Below the pieces are notes generated by a model. It worked only from the letters and a program-made list of their open reading frames with translations, had not been told where the DNA came from and searched no databases. From assembly GCA_965644295.1 (NCBI GenBank), contig CBFFRP010000152.1:62001-126000 (forward strand): DNA of 64,000 nucleotides, in the 5' to 3' direction. Position numbers and translations under genes: made by a program. Shown here in pieces: positions 43,269 to 53,989 of this stretch. Numbering within the stretch: the stretch's first letter is position 1; each line of letters begins with the position of its first letter. The stretch is from Paraphysomonas bandaiensis (taxonomy: Eukaryota; Chrysophyceae).

Positions 43269-45578
43269 ATTCTTTATTTTCTCAGTGTATATCCCTCAAT
43301 CTGTCCAGCACTGAAATAACTACCAGCAACTCTTTCGGCCCTATTGTATGTGTAAACTTTTTGATCTTTGCCAGCTTTTTCTCCTAATTCCAATCGAGAC
43401 CTCATTGGGCCGAGTTTTTAGGCTGTGGTACTCCGCTGTAGTCATTTCAAGAATATATTTCCCAACCCACCAACCAGTATTTGCAGCATATGACTGGGCA
43501 AAACTTCCTTATCGGGGCCATCATCAGGTAATAACGCCTTGATCGCTATCACTATGTATTGGTTTGCTATCTGTAATACATCTGCGTCATGTTTATAAGC
43601 CTCTCCTAATATAGAGTATTGTATCTATTCACTTTTCTTCACACGTTTTAACGTAATTTAATTCATTCTTACCTCGCGGTTTGCTTGGCTTAGAAGGCAG
43701 TTTCACCGGGTTGGTGTTCTGGACAGTGTATTCTCGGTTTGGTATATTTTATGGTATAAATGTTAAGAGTACGAAGCTACTTGACGGTCATGTGGTATAC
43801 CCCTAAATATGCAGGTTTATCACGCCTTCTAAGCTTAGAACAATGTAAATTTGGGCATTAAACAGTAGTCATGAAATTATTTACTATAGCCAAGTCCTAG
43901 AAGAAAAAACGTTATAGAGAATTATATGTTGCATGATTCTTACCATCGACTCTGAGCGAGCCCTGTCATTATTAATGCCCCTACTAGCCCCCCAATTAAT
44001 CCTACAGCTACTGATATGGCTGTAGTAGAAGCACGGATAATTTATGCTCATTATATATTTAATAGAACTAGCGCAAAACCATATTAAGTAGTAGTTTATC
44101 AAAGTTTGATTGAAACAGTGTCAGGTGTTAGGAGAATCAACGAAAACCGGAAAGACAATTATTTGTGTGTGCCTAAAAAAGAGAGAGAAGAGAGCAATAG
44201 TTTTTTTCGAGCTTACCACGACCTCATCACCACTACAGATCATGATTCACTTTCCTATTCAGTGTAATTCTATTAGTTTGTTAATATGTGGTTCAAAATG
44301 ATACACAATCACAAACACTTACAGTTGTGTGGGAAATCAATATAATATGACTATATATACTTCATTATCAGATAGATGCCACATACAATAAAACGGACGA
44401 AAAAATGATTTAGATGACGATGTAAGTGATTTTAATATCATATGACCAATGATGCAGAGATTATCTATATCATCGTCCAGAAACTCTTCAATTCTATTAA
44501 CAAACCAACAGTCACAGACAGTTTACTCAAACATGTGAAGATTTTATTAATAAAATACAAGCAAAGGTCGATTCTATTAAAAAATTTCCCCGCCACTAGT
44601 AGTATATAGCAAATCTAGTTATTAGCTCTAGTCTATAGACATAAACTAGTTTCTGTACGCAACCGTACTCATGTAATAATCAGACTTTCATATATTAAAA
44701 ATTTTACTTTTCACCCCAAGATATCAGTGGCAAAAGGATCCTTGAATGGAGGGAGAGTTACAGAAAATGTGGAGTATTTACAGTACTCTCATTGAAGGAA
44801 TAGTTACAGATTGGGAGGTATTTGTAAAGGAGGTTATGTTGCAATACAACGTTTTGAGGGTTTACAAGCATTGAACACTCATTATTGTCGCAATTATTGA
44901 AACGATAAGTTGAACAATTCTTTACAAGGTATTGAATCATTGGATGTGTGAGTTCAAATAAAAGCTAACTACATGAAATTAGTTAATGCAAAAATATACG
45001 GTTCACAAGAATAACTTCATGTATTCCTAATAAATTTATATGATGCTTCCTAATGAAGAGTATCAATTAAATCTCAAGGGTATTTTTTCCCGGAGTGTTA
45101 CTTATACCTGATCAATTCATCGCAAACTGCATTTCTGTCTTTCAAAATCTCAGCAGAATGGCTGTCGGACGAAGGCTGGTTTATTTGTACACAATGTAGA
45201 TATGATGCGGTACTGTTGAAATATCTGATGCTTGCTTTCCATCTCTTGCGATAATGAAAGAGATTTGCATGGAACCACTGCTCTAGTCCTGAATGTTTGA
45301 CATCACACAACGAATGTGATTATCCATCCTTCATCTTCTTCAGTCGTATCGGCATCCTGTGTATATTTTTGTTCATATATGCCTCTAATATTGAGACAAC
45401 AATTATGTGTATTCCAGCTGTAGTTGTATGTAAGTAATATAGAGGATATTTACTTCAATTAATTACCGCTGCTGCCTGCCGATACGATATTCTTCCAGAT
45501 TTTTACATGCTATTTTGGGGTGGGTGTGTACCATATTCTACAGGATGTTCCATATGAACTACATCTACAACCCACCGC
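43269..45578. repeat. Segmental duplication, copy 1
   Basis: Nearly identical to 51260-54112 from ATTCTTTATTTT to CATCTACAACCCACCGC. Differences are scattered substitutions and small indels, an 817-bp segment absent here (52970-53786 of copy 2), and a 144-bp insertion present only here (45343-45486). I see no intact gene. Broken coding-like pieces are shared with copy 2. Confidence 0.93.
45343..45486. mobile_element. 144-bp insertion with inverted ends (MITE-like)
   Basis: Present in copy 1 and absent from copy 2, where CTTCTTCA runs straight into ATATTCTTCC. The insertion starts GTCGTATCGGCA and ends TGCCGATACG, giving about 10 bp of inverted terminal repeat. No clear target duplication. 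Confidence 0.65.
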
Positions 45579-45593
45579 ATCAGGCAGACACGT

Positions 45594-45718
45594 CGAAGAG
45601 AAAAATACGGTACACTGTCAACTCATTAGCGGATGCTAAAGATCAATACGGACAGAATACCCCCGTTATATTTCGTATAGTCTCCACACTGTATCAACAC
45701 GAGGTCAAACAAGAAACA
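45594..45718. repeat. Diverged LTR fragment, relative of the adjacent element
   Basis: Aligns to the first 125 bp of the plus-strand LTR sequence at 45729. Shared words are AGAGAAAAA, ACGGTAC, CGGATGCTA, AGATCAATA, CGGAC, GAATACCCCCGTT, AGTCT and CACACTGTA. Many substitutions show it is older than the two flanking LTRs. Confidence 0.7.
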
Positions 45719-45728
45719 TGATACTTCG

Positions 45729-46019
45729 CGCAGAGAAAAAACACGGTACTCGGTCGGAAGTCACGGATGCTACAGATCAATAAACGGACGGAATACCCCC
45801 GTTGCCTTTTCACACAGTCTACACTACAGGTAGTCAAAAGCAAGGTTCTCTTCGCAGTTACTACAGAACTCGTTAGTAAGAGAAAATTATGCTTCTAGTC
45901 TACAGCCGTACACAACACACTGCATAACATAACACCATACACCTCTATGTGCCCTATGCATATCTTATACAGTCACTTCAAGTACTAAACTGAAAAGAAC
46001 ATCCTCTCATTTCTCTACG
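45729..46019 (-). repeat. 3' LTR of the copia-type element
   Basis: About 291 bp, starting CGCAGAG and ending CTCTACG on the plus strand. In element sense the ends are CGTAGAG...CTCTGCG. They are short imperfect inverted ends and not the usual TG..CA. Confidence 0.88.
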
Positions 46020-46035
46020 CACCCCTGTGATGTGT

Positions 46036-46713
46036 CTATGCTTCTCCGACGATACGACACATCAAATGACGAAACAATTTCCCTTGTAGGGGTTTAGTCA
46101 GCACGTCAGCCAACATCTCTCCTGTAGGTAAGTACTGAAGCTTCACGTCTCCCCTATCATGGTGTTCTTTGACTAAAGCCTGCCTTACTCGTAGATATTT
46201 CGATCGGTATTTGCCTCCTCCTTTCGTTACGAGGCTGAGAGTAGATGCATTGTCCTGGAATATTGTAGGTGAGTCCATTATACACCCCTGACCACACAGG
46301 AACTCATGCAATTTCATCACACACGGCAGCATGTCAGAGAGTGCGACCAATTCCGACTCAGTGGAGTCCTTAGTGACCAGTTTCTGCTTTGTCGACCGAC
46401 AAAGCACCGCTGCATCACCCACGCTGACCACCACTCCGGTATGGCCCTTTCCATCCTGATGTGTCGCAAATGATGCGTCAATGTATGATTTCACCTGAAT
46501 CTTATCTCCTATTCGCAGGTGTAAATCTTGGTTCTTGGTGGCCGCCAGGTACTTCAACACTCTCCCCAGCTTCTGCTTGTCATCTTGAGTCGGGTCCTTC
46601 ACCCTAGTAGCCAGGTACGCAATAGACAACAAAATATCCGGCCTCACCCTTGTTGCCAGGTATAGCAGCTTTGCCACCACTGTGTGGAATTCTGCGGCGT
46701 CTCTCTTGCCCAA
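46036..46713 (-). CDS. Copia-type pol fragment, RNase H domain
   Basis: 225 residues in a different frame from the upstream gag frame. It begins with the end of the reverse transcriptase thumb/connection (AKLLYLATRVRPDILLSIAYLATR), typical of copia elements. RNase H follows, with SYIDASFATHQDGKGHTGVV (first catalytic Asp), KQKLVTKDSTESELVALSD (Glu), IFQDNASTLSLV (Asp) and the C-terminal block DVLTKPLQGKLFRHL. The family call is very clear. The polymerase palm with its YxDD box is absent. Confidence 0.93.
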   Translation of the reverse strand: MGKRDAAEFHTVVAKLLYLATRVRPDILLSIAYLATRVKDPTQDDKQKLGRVLKYLAATKNQDLHLRIGDKIQVKSYIDASFATHQDGKGHTGVVVSVGDAAVLCRSTKQKLVTKDSTESELVALSDMLPCVMKLHEFLCGQGCIMDSPTIFQDNASTLSLVTKGGGKYRSKYLRVRQALVKEHHDRGDVKLQYLPTGEMLADVLTKPLQGKLFRHLMCRIVGEA

Positions 46714-48457
46714 TTTCTGCTCGGACGCTGAAGATGTCTGAGTAGAGCCTCTGCTCTTGCTGCATCTCCGATTTCAGTGCGGTGTCTACGTACTGGCGCC
46801 CCGTTTTTTTGTGAGTGTGCTTCCCGCGCACTGACTCGTATGGGGTTCCATATATCTCGAATGCTCTCCGTACGTCACTTGCGGTGAGTTTCAGTCCTGT
46901 TATGTTGCCATCACTGACTAAGTTGATTGCGTCTTTCTCAGAGTCAAATCCCGAGGTCTTGACTAAATCCCATGCCTCTCGTGCTCGAGCCACTTCGGCC
47001 TTCGAGTGCCTCGCTTCCATGTCGGCTACTGTTGTGACATGTACGTTTCCAGTGGCCCAGTCTCGCATATCAGCGACGTACATTTTGTTCCTTCTTGCGA
47101 ATACCAGGTCTCTACCAGGTAAATGCACAGTATACGATTTGCCTTGCACATATGTTACATCGTACATATCCTCCACATCTGATTGACATAGCACACTCGC
47201 ACGTAAATGATCAGCCGTTGTGCAGGGAAAGAATTGATCCAGATCTCCTACATTTGGTAACTCCATAGCGTGCCCTGAGAGTCCTGCCACGGTACATTTC
47301 CTGGTCGCCGGCCTTATATTGTGCAGTAATGCAGGGTGAACCACTGACACGTCCGCCTGATTATCTAGCAGTACCTCGTACCACCTGAATGGGTGGCCTC
47401 CGGATGTGAATGCGTTCTTTAGGGTCACCGCACAGTTTCTCTCATCTGCATCTTGGTTGTCAGGGCATTCATTGAGTCGGTGCCCTGGCTCGCCGCACCC
47501 CCAACATATCAGGGGTTTCCTCCGTTGTTCTCTGTGCCGTGGATTCTTCTGCCCCCTTTTGGATTCTTTGTCGTCTCTGTCGCCATTTTCGTCACTGTCA
47601 CTTGCGCTGTGTTTCCCTTTGCTGGTAGTTTTGCGTTCAGCTTTGGTGACGAAGGCTGCTCCTCCTGCCGCGCGTGTCTGCTTCCTGGCCGGTAGGTATT
47701 TAGAAACCTTGTTGTATATGTCGTTTATGTGTGTGGGTGCAATCTGTGTTCCCATGGTTAGGTCGTTCAGATAATTAGTCTTGAAGTCGCTGTATCTCGC
47801 GTCGTCTAGTCCGTTAAAGAAGTCCATCGCCACATCGGTGTCGGACATTTTGGCGTTGTCCATTTCTTTGTATGCTTCCAGTAAATAATCAAATTTCTCC
47901 TTATATGTCACGATGCTTTCGAAAGTTCCTTGTCGAACTTCTTGGTACTTTCGCCTAGTTTCCGCTTTCATTACTGCTCCCACATTGGAGCTTGTCGCCA
48001 CCTTGTGTGTCTTTTTTATTGCAAGCCATAGCGATAGTGGATCTTTCGTTGCGTTGAACTCTTGATATTCGTCTAATAGTTTTATAGCGTCGTGGGATTC
48101 GTTGCTCAGGTGCTGTATCATGAATCCGTACAGTGGGGTTCTGTTCTTGGCCATCTCTCCTATGGCCCGAGATCTTCTGATGCATTGATCTTCGATCTCC
48201 TTGTACCCGATGGGGTCTGTCCTCGGATTGACATCCCTGGTGTCGGGTCTCGGTGGCTCGTAGTACTGGTCAGTCTCCAGCATCTTTGCAAGGTCTCCGT
48301 ACCTCACCATGGCTTCGGCCACCAATTTCTGCTTGAAAATAGGCAGATTACATTTTGCGCCATATCTTAGCATTGGCACTGCGTCATAACTGTCAGACTC
48401 TTGTCTTCTTCCAGATCTTGGATATCTGGGATATCTCTCTTTTGTCGTTTTCTTCAT
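46714..48457 (-). CDS. Copia-type Gag, protease and GAG-preintegrase part
   Basis: Frame starting at ATG 48457, which overlaps the last bases of the primer-binding region. It holds a Gag core (residues 1-270), a basic stretch, and a CCHC zinc knuckle CWGCGEPGHRLNEC near residue 315. A retropepsin-like segment (VLLDNQADVSVVHP) has DNQAD where D-S/T-G-A is usual. A GAG-preintegrase-like segment includes TVADMEARHSKAEVARAREAWD. The frame runs on to 46604 but loses similarity near 46735, where it meets the RNase H region in another frame. That is the deletion joint. Confidence 0.88.
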
Positions 48458-48470
48458 AATTTTCTCTTAC
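48455..48470 (-). other. Candidate self-priming primer-binding site
   Basis: In element sense, directly after the 5' LTR end (CTCTGCG), the sequence TAAGAGAAAATTATG is the exact reverse complement of a site inside the LTR (48617-48632). Counting the last LTR base, 16 bp match. The Gag ATG is the last three bases. Confidence 0.7.
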
Positions 48471-48761
48471 GCAGAGAAAAAACACGGTACTCGGTCGGAA
48501 GTCACGGATGCTACAGATCAATAAACGGACGGAATACCCCCGTTGCCTTTTCACACAGTCTACACTACAGGTAGTCAAAAGCAAGGTTCTCTTCGCAGTT
48601 ACTACAGAACTCGTTAGTAAGAGAAAATTATGCTTCTAGTCTACAGCCGTACACAACACACTACATAACATAACACCATACACCTCTATGTGCCCTATGC
48701 ATATCTTATACAGTCACTTCAAGTACTAAACTGAAAAAGAACATCCTCTTATTTCTCTACG
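48470..48761 (-). repeat. 5' LTR of the copia-type element
   Basis: About 292 bp, nearly identical to 45729-46019. Contains the site CATAATTTTCTCTTAC in element sense (48632-48617), which pairs with the sequence after the LTR and may mark the transcript start. Confidence 0.88.
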
Positions 48762-48886
48762 CTTCGTACGTCCTTCTCCATATAGTATTATCAATCACTC
48801 TTCTTACGAACACAAAGAGCTCTACAGACTATACATACATACAAACATACATACATATTATCGTAGTTGATATCATTGTATTTAAG

Positions 48887-50047
48887 ATGAGTGATATCAA
48901 TGCAGAAATAGAGCATATTGAGACTGAAATAAGCCAAATTAATGCCCAGATTCGAAGCGTGGAATCTTCAATCGAAGATGCGGAAGTGAAAGAAGTTGGG
49001 AGGGCTAAACTGGAACGTTTGATTCAAGAGAAGAAAGATTTGCGCGAAGAGAAAAAGTTATTACTTGAAGAGAGAAAGTCATTACGCGAACGTTTGGGCC
49101 GAAAGGAGGAGCATATGTACCGAATGGAGGAGTTACGTGAAGAGAGGAAGTTGAGAGGTGAACTTGAACTTCGATCGACTTCAGGTAACTGAATTTTCAG
49201 TTTGTGTGTACTGCTGCATTTCAAACCGAGTCGTTCGCTCTTTGGATATATGCATGTATGTATGTATGTATGTATGTATGTATGTGTAGATTGAGGTACA
49301 TGTAAGAGGTGCATCTATCTGCTCATGTATATTTAATTATTCATATCTCTTATATTTGATTTGATATGTATATTCTGACATCTCCAGCCACAGGAACCGC
49401 TCCTCCACAAGGTAAACGACATTGTGATGTGCTATATAAATAATAACTGATCATATCACACGACGATTGCTTGTATATGATTTATATATTACTGCTACAT
49501 GATAATCCCACCCTCCAGTACAGTACTATATAATCTATCTACACTATATATTCTGTTCACAGCTGCTCCTGTAGCCACTGTCTTTGAGAGTGTGCAGCAG
49601 CCTCAGCCTCCACAGAAATTGTATTCTGTTGAAATGATGTTGAGAGATGCGAATGGTCAACTGGCTACACTGGCAGGCTACAGGGGATTTCGTAAGTATG
49701 TTGTTGACAAAGCGATGGAATTAGGTGTAACTGGGACCATCCAGCGGTATCATCATTATGACATTAAGATTTATTTTGAAGGGTATTCGGAACAGCTCGA
49801 TAACTTTTTCGATTTTTTTCAGACATGTATTGAGCAACGAATGATTGCTACTTTTGATAATGTTTTGGAGGGTGAGATACCTCGTCGAAGGCAACGGAAG
49901 TTTTATATTGTTGTGGACCACTCAAGAACCACTGAAAGAAATGGAAAAGTCAAGAAAGGTCCTCACTCAAACCATACCGAGTACGATAAAATCAGTGACT
50001 ATTCAGCCGACTCCGGGGCGGTGTTAGGATTTCATAGACCTCACTAA
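48887..50047 (+). CDS. Coiled-coil protein with acylphosphatase-like domain
   Basis: Three exons, 48887-49184, 49388-49411 and 49563-50047, giving 268 residues. Residues 1-95 are a charged coiled coil (heptads of E/I/L/K, for example EIEHIETEISQINAQIRSVE). The 24-nt middle exon and a short Pro/Gln linker follow. Residues about 125-190 read like an acylphosphatase fold: GYRGFRKYVVDKAMELGVTG, then IKIYFEGYSEQLDNFFDFF. The phosphate-binding Arg of the GFR turn is present. The catalytic Asn of the family's GWVRN is replaced (GTIQR), so enzyme activity is doubtful. A basic tail ends the protein. The gene lies between transposons but is intact. Function unknown. Confidence 0.72.
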
Positions 50048-50507
50048 TAGACACACTCGCTTGAGCCGGCACTTGAGACAGTATCGAACATGAATAGCGC
50101 TCTTCGTTGTAGGTAATTATCAGAATTGTTCAATATTGTAATAATAAATGAGTTTTGGTACACGGGTAGCTGGGTGGTAGAATCAGTGCTGTATATATCT
50201 CGGTGTTATAGGTGGTATAACAGCCAGCCTACACTATGGCCACGCCCTCGGAGTGGGGCACCTGCGTATCAGATGTTTATTAGAACTGTTACAGTTCGTT
50301 CACCCATAACTAGCTGCTCAAAAAACGGTCGACAGTTATGATTTTTTCAGTTATTGAGTTTGATAATATTTCAGGAAATCTCTCAATTTCACCACTGCTC
50401 CCACACACCCTTCCAAACCAACTTGACACTGCCAATCAGATCACAGGCTTCCATTTGCATGCTTAAGATATCTCATTCATATTCTATGTCCAATACTAGA
50501 ATAATGC
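50048..50507. other. Intergenic region before the hAT-like element
   Basis: No gene recognised. Short open frames at 50126-50575 have no family features and the last runs into the inverted repeat. Confidence 0.4.
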
Positions 50508-51259
50508 TGCCCCATTCTGAGCGCGTACTTAGTAGATTCGGATGGGGGCCGGGTGGGTACCTAACAAATGCTTGATTTAAGCAGGGCTGCGTACCAATTA
50601 ATTGCCAATTAATTGACGCAGGCTGTAGTCAATTTTAATTGCAATTATTACTTGCTGTCTCAATTTCAATTATTGCAATTAATTGCAATTATATAACACT
50701 AAACTACATTAGCTGCCAATATAGCTACCTCAACTGTCTTTTCATTCCAGAGGCGACGGTTCATGCGTAAAAACATCAGTAACTCCAAATGCCGAGGAGT
50801 CATACTCTTGCGCAAATCCGTCATAACAATCTTAGCTCTACTGAACAACCTTTCATAATTCTCTATCTACAGGAAGCTACAGGCGCCATTTAAGAAAACT
50901 TCTTATTACACGCTCTCCCTAGGTCCACATGACCATACACACCTCACGGTGAACATACTACAATAACACACAGTTGCCCCATATTGACAGCGTAACTAAT
51001 TACTGCGTGCGGCCCCCCAGTGGGTGCTGCCGAGTGCTGCGACCGCGCACTTCTATCTATGTACACATTGCTTAGTTCAGCAGTTCCCCACTCTGGGTTC
51101 TCACTGCATATTCAGCGCTGAATACCGTGTGATAATGATGTAGCTAGTTGGGTTAGGTAGGGAGCTATCAAATAACGTATGGGACTTAAATCAAGTATTA
51201 GTTAGGTACCCACCCGACCCCCATCCGAATCTACCTAAGTACGCGCTCAGAATGGGGCA
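50508..51259. mobile_element. hAT-like element with long terminal inverted repeats
   Basis: The left end begins TGCCCCATTCTGAGCGCG and the right end finishes CGCGCTCAGAATGGGGCA. The inverted similarity extends about 70 bp, with a few mismatches and one indel. The 752-bp element carries a transposase C-terminal remnant on the minus strand. I see no clear 8-bp target duplication. The right end touches the first base of duplication copy 2. A shorter relative lies at 57898-58030. Confidence 0.85.
50699..50866 (-). pseudogene. hAT transposase C-terminal dimerisation fragment
   Basis: 55 codons ending in TAG. The string NYERLFSRAKIVMTDLRKSM, then LELLMFLRMNRRLW, matches the hAT-family C-terminal pattern (SxERLFSxAGxxxxxxRxxL...LxFLxxNxxLW). 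A stop precedes it in frame, so it is a remnant. The DDE catalytic part is absent. Confidence 0.82.
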
Positions 51260-52499
51260 ATTCTTTATTTTCGCAGTGTATATCCCTCAATCTGTCCAGC
51301 ACTGAAATAACTACCAGCAACTCTTTCGGCCCTGTTGTATGTGTAAACTTTTTGATCTTTGCCAGCTTGTTCTCCTAATTCCAATCGAGACCTCATTGGG
51401 CCGAGTTTTCAGGCTGTGGTACTCCGCTGTAGTCTTTTCAAGAGTATATTTCCCAACCCACCCACCAGTATTTGCAACATATGACTGGGCAAAACTTCCT
51501 TATCGGGGCCATCATCAGGAAATAACGCCTTGATCACTATGTATTGGTTTGCTATCTGTAATACGTCTGCGTCATGTTTATAAGCCTCTCCTAATATAGA
51601 GTATTGTATCTATTCACTTTACTTTACACGTTTTAACGTAATTTAATTTATTCTTACCTCGCGGTTTGCTTGGCTTAGAAGGCAGTTTCACCGGGTTGGT
51701 GTTCTGGACAGTGTATTCTCGGTTTGGTATATTTTATGGTATAAATGTTAAGATTACGAAGCTACTTGACGGTCATGTGGTATACCCCTAAATATGCAGG
51801 TTTATCACGCCTTCTAAGCTTAGAACAATGTAAATTTGGACATTAAACAGTAGTCATGAAATTATTTACTATAGCCAAGTCCTAGAGGAAAAAACGTTAT
51901 AGAGAATTATATATTGCATGATTCTTACCATCGACTCTGAGCCCTGTCATTATTAATGCCCCTACTAGCCCCCCAATTAATCCTACAGCTACTGATATGG
52001 CTGTAGTAGAAGCACGGATAATTTATGCTCATTATATATTTAATAGAACTAGCGCAAAACCATATTAAGTAGTAGTTTATCAAAGTCTGATTGAAACAGT
52101 GTCAGGTGTTAGGAGAATCAACGAAAACCGGAAAGACAATTATTTGTGTGTGCCTAAAAAGAGAGAGAAGAGAGTAATAGTTTTTTTTCGAGCTTACCAC
52201 GACCTCATCACCACTACAGATCATGATTCACTTTCCTATTCAGTGTAATTCTATTAGTTTGTTAATATGTGGTTCAAAATGATACACAATCACAAACACT
52301 TACAGTTTTTGTATAGTATGACTATATATACTTCATTATCAGATAGATGCCACATACAATAAAACGGACGAAAAAATGATTTAGATGACGATGTAGGTGA
52401 TTTTAATATCATATGACCAATGATGCAGAGATTATCTATATCATCGTCCAGAAACTCTTCAATCTATTAACAAACCGACAGTCACAGACAGTTTACTCA

Positions 52500-53595
52500 A
52501 ACATGTGAAGATTTTATTAATAAGATACAAGCAAAGGTCGATTCTATTAAAAATTTTCACTTTTCACCCCAAGATATCTGTGGCAAAAGGATCCTTGAAT
52601 GGAGAGAGAGTTACGGAAAATGTGGAGTATTTACAGTACTCTCATTGAAGGAATAGCTACAGATTGGGAGGTATTTGTAAAGGAGGTTATGTTGCAATAC
52701 AACGTTTAGAGGGTTTACAAGCATTGAACACTCATTATTGTCGCAATTATTGAAACGATAAGTTGAACAATTCTTTACAAGGTATTGAATCATTGGATGT
52801 GTTAGTTCAAATAAAAGCTAACTGCATGAAATTAGTTAATGCAAAAATATACGGTTCACAAGAATAACTTCATGTATTCCTAATAAATTTATGTGATGAT
52901 TCCTAATGAAGAGTATCAATTAAATCTCAAGGGTATTTTTTCCCGGAGTGTTACTAAGACCTGATCAATCAATCTGTGGTAGTGAAACACTGTACGGCCA
53001 ACTGTACGGCCAACTGAATTTAATCAATCGACATGGGATGCCGTTCGGAAGACAGGAAAAACTGAGAACAAGCTTGCTCTTTTTTTAAATTTCATTGGAC
53101 TAGGTAAACGTTTTCATGATGTTTTTCCAGATGATGCAAGATACAAGATTGAAGTATGTACACAACAACTAAGGTATGTAAAAATTCATGAAAACAGTAT
53201 ACAGTATACCATGTGACGAAGATCAAATGAAGATGGGTTTATTCACGAGCGACGTGTTTTCAGAAGCTGCCAGAGTATTGAAATTGAAATGGAGTGATAT
53301 ATTTGATGATTCACTAAGGCTAGTTAGTATCTAGTTCTAATAATTAGCTGTGGTGGTGTACCCCTAAAGGGTATACCGGCTTATTATAATTCAACAGTGT
53401 GTTTTAACAACACAATTTGAAAGTATATTACTACATTATGGAGAAACAAACATAAACGCAGCATTATACAATATTTTTGATGACTTATATACACAATGCT
53501 ATCAACAATGTTTGCATAATAATATTGACTCATCGTTGCGACCATACGATTATATATATAAAAAATCCATAACCAAAATATGCGGAAGACGGAGG
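52500..53595 (+). pseudogene. Decayed multi-exon gene, unidentified
   Basis: Several separate stop-free plus-strand stretches look like exon remains: about 52503-52650 (EDFINKIQAKVDSIKNF...WRESYGKCGVFTVLSLKE); about 53020-53174 (STWDAVRKTGKTENKLALF...FIGLGKRFHDVFPDD, followed by a GTATGT donor-like site); about 53219-53322 (MGLFTSDVFSEAARVLKLKW); and about 53391-53595 (QCVLTTQFESILLHYGETN...AALYNIFDDLYTQCYQQC). Stops and missing links between them argue for a pseudogene or a gene with unrecognised exons. Copy 1 of the duplication keeps only the first part. I recognise no family. Confidence 0.4.
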
Positions 53596-53656
53596 AATAA
53601 ACCATAATGTTGTGGTGGTACTTGTTGTTGAAACGGAACGCACAACAATCATGCAT

Positions 53657-53989
53657 TTAGTCGGCATTGTGAAACTGTTCCAAGAACGCACATGCATCTA
53701 AATATGCTGATGCAACAAATGGTGTCCCCCACACATCATTATTCTCATAATAATGCCTGGCTTCAATGGGGTCGTCCAGGTCCAATTCATCGCAAACTGC
53801 ATTTCTGTCTTTCAAAGTCTCAGCAGAATGGCTCGCAATACTGTCGGACGAAGGCTGGTTTATTTGTACACAATGTAGATATGATGCGGTACTGTTGAAA
53901 TATCTGATGCTTGCTTTCCATCTCTTGCGATAATGAAAGAGATTTGCATGGAACCACTGCTCTAGTCCTGAATGTTTGACATCACACAA
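53657..53989 (-). CDS. Hypothetical ORF, 110 residues, within duplication
   Basis: An open frame MCDVKHSGLEQWFHANLF... whose C-terminus reads GTPFVASAYLDACAFLEQF. A shorter version survives in copy 1 (45310-45098), cut by the 817-bp deletion and lacking 6 bp. Conserved openness in both copies is weak support, since the copies are nearly identical. No family recognised. Confidence 0.3.
   Translation of the reverse strand: MCDVKHSGLEQWFHANLFHYRKRWKASIRYFNSTASYLHCVQINQPSSDSIASHSAETLKDRNAVCDELDLDDPIEARHYYENNDVWGTPFVASAYLDACAFLEQFHNAD

Larger units (their letters stand above)
45729..48761 (-). mobile_element. Ty1/copia-type LTR retrotransposon, internally deleted
   Basis: Two nearly identical LTRs (45729-46019 and 48470-48761; about four differences, so recent insertion) flank a minus-strand body. 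CTTCG stands just outside both ends, a 5-bp target duplication. Gag and a truncated pol are present; integrase core and reverse transcriptase are missing, so it cannot move on its own. The primer-binding region directly after the 5' LTR is complementary to a site inside the LTR rather than an evident tRNA site. Confidence 0.92.
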
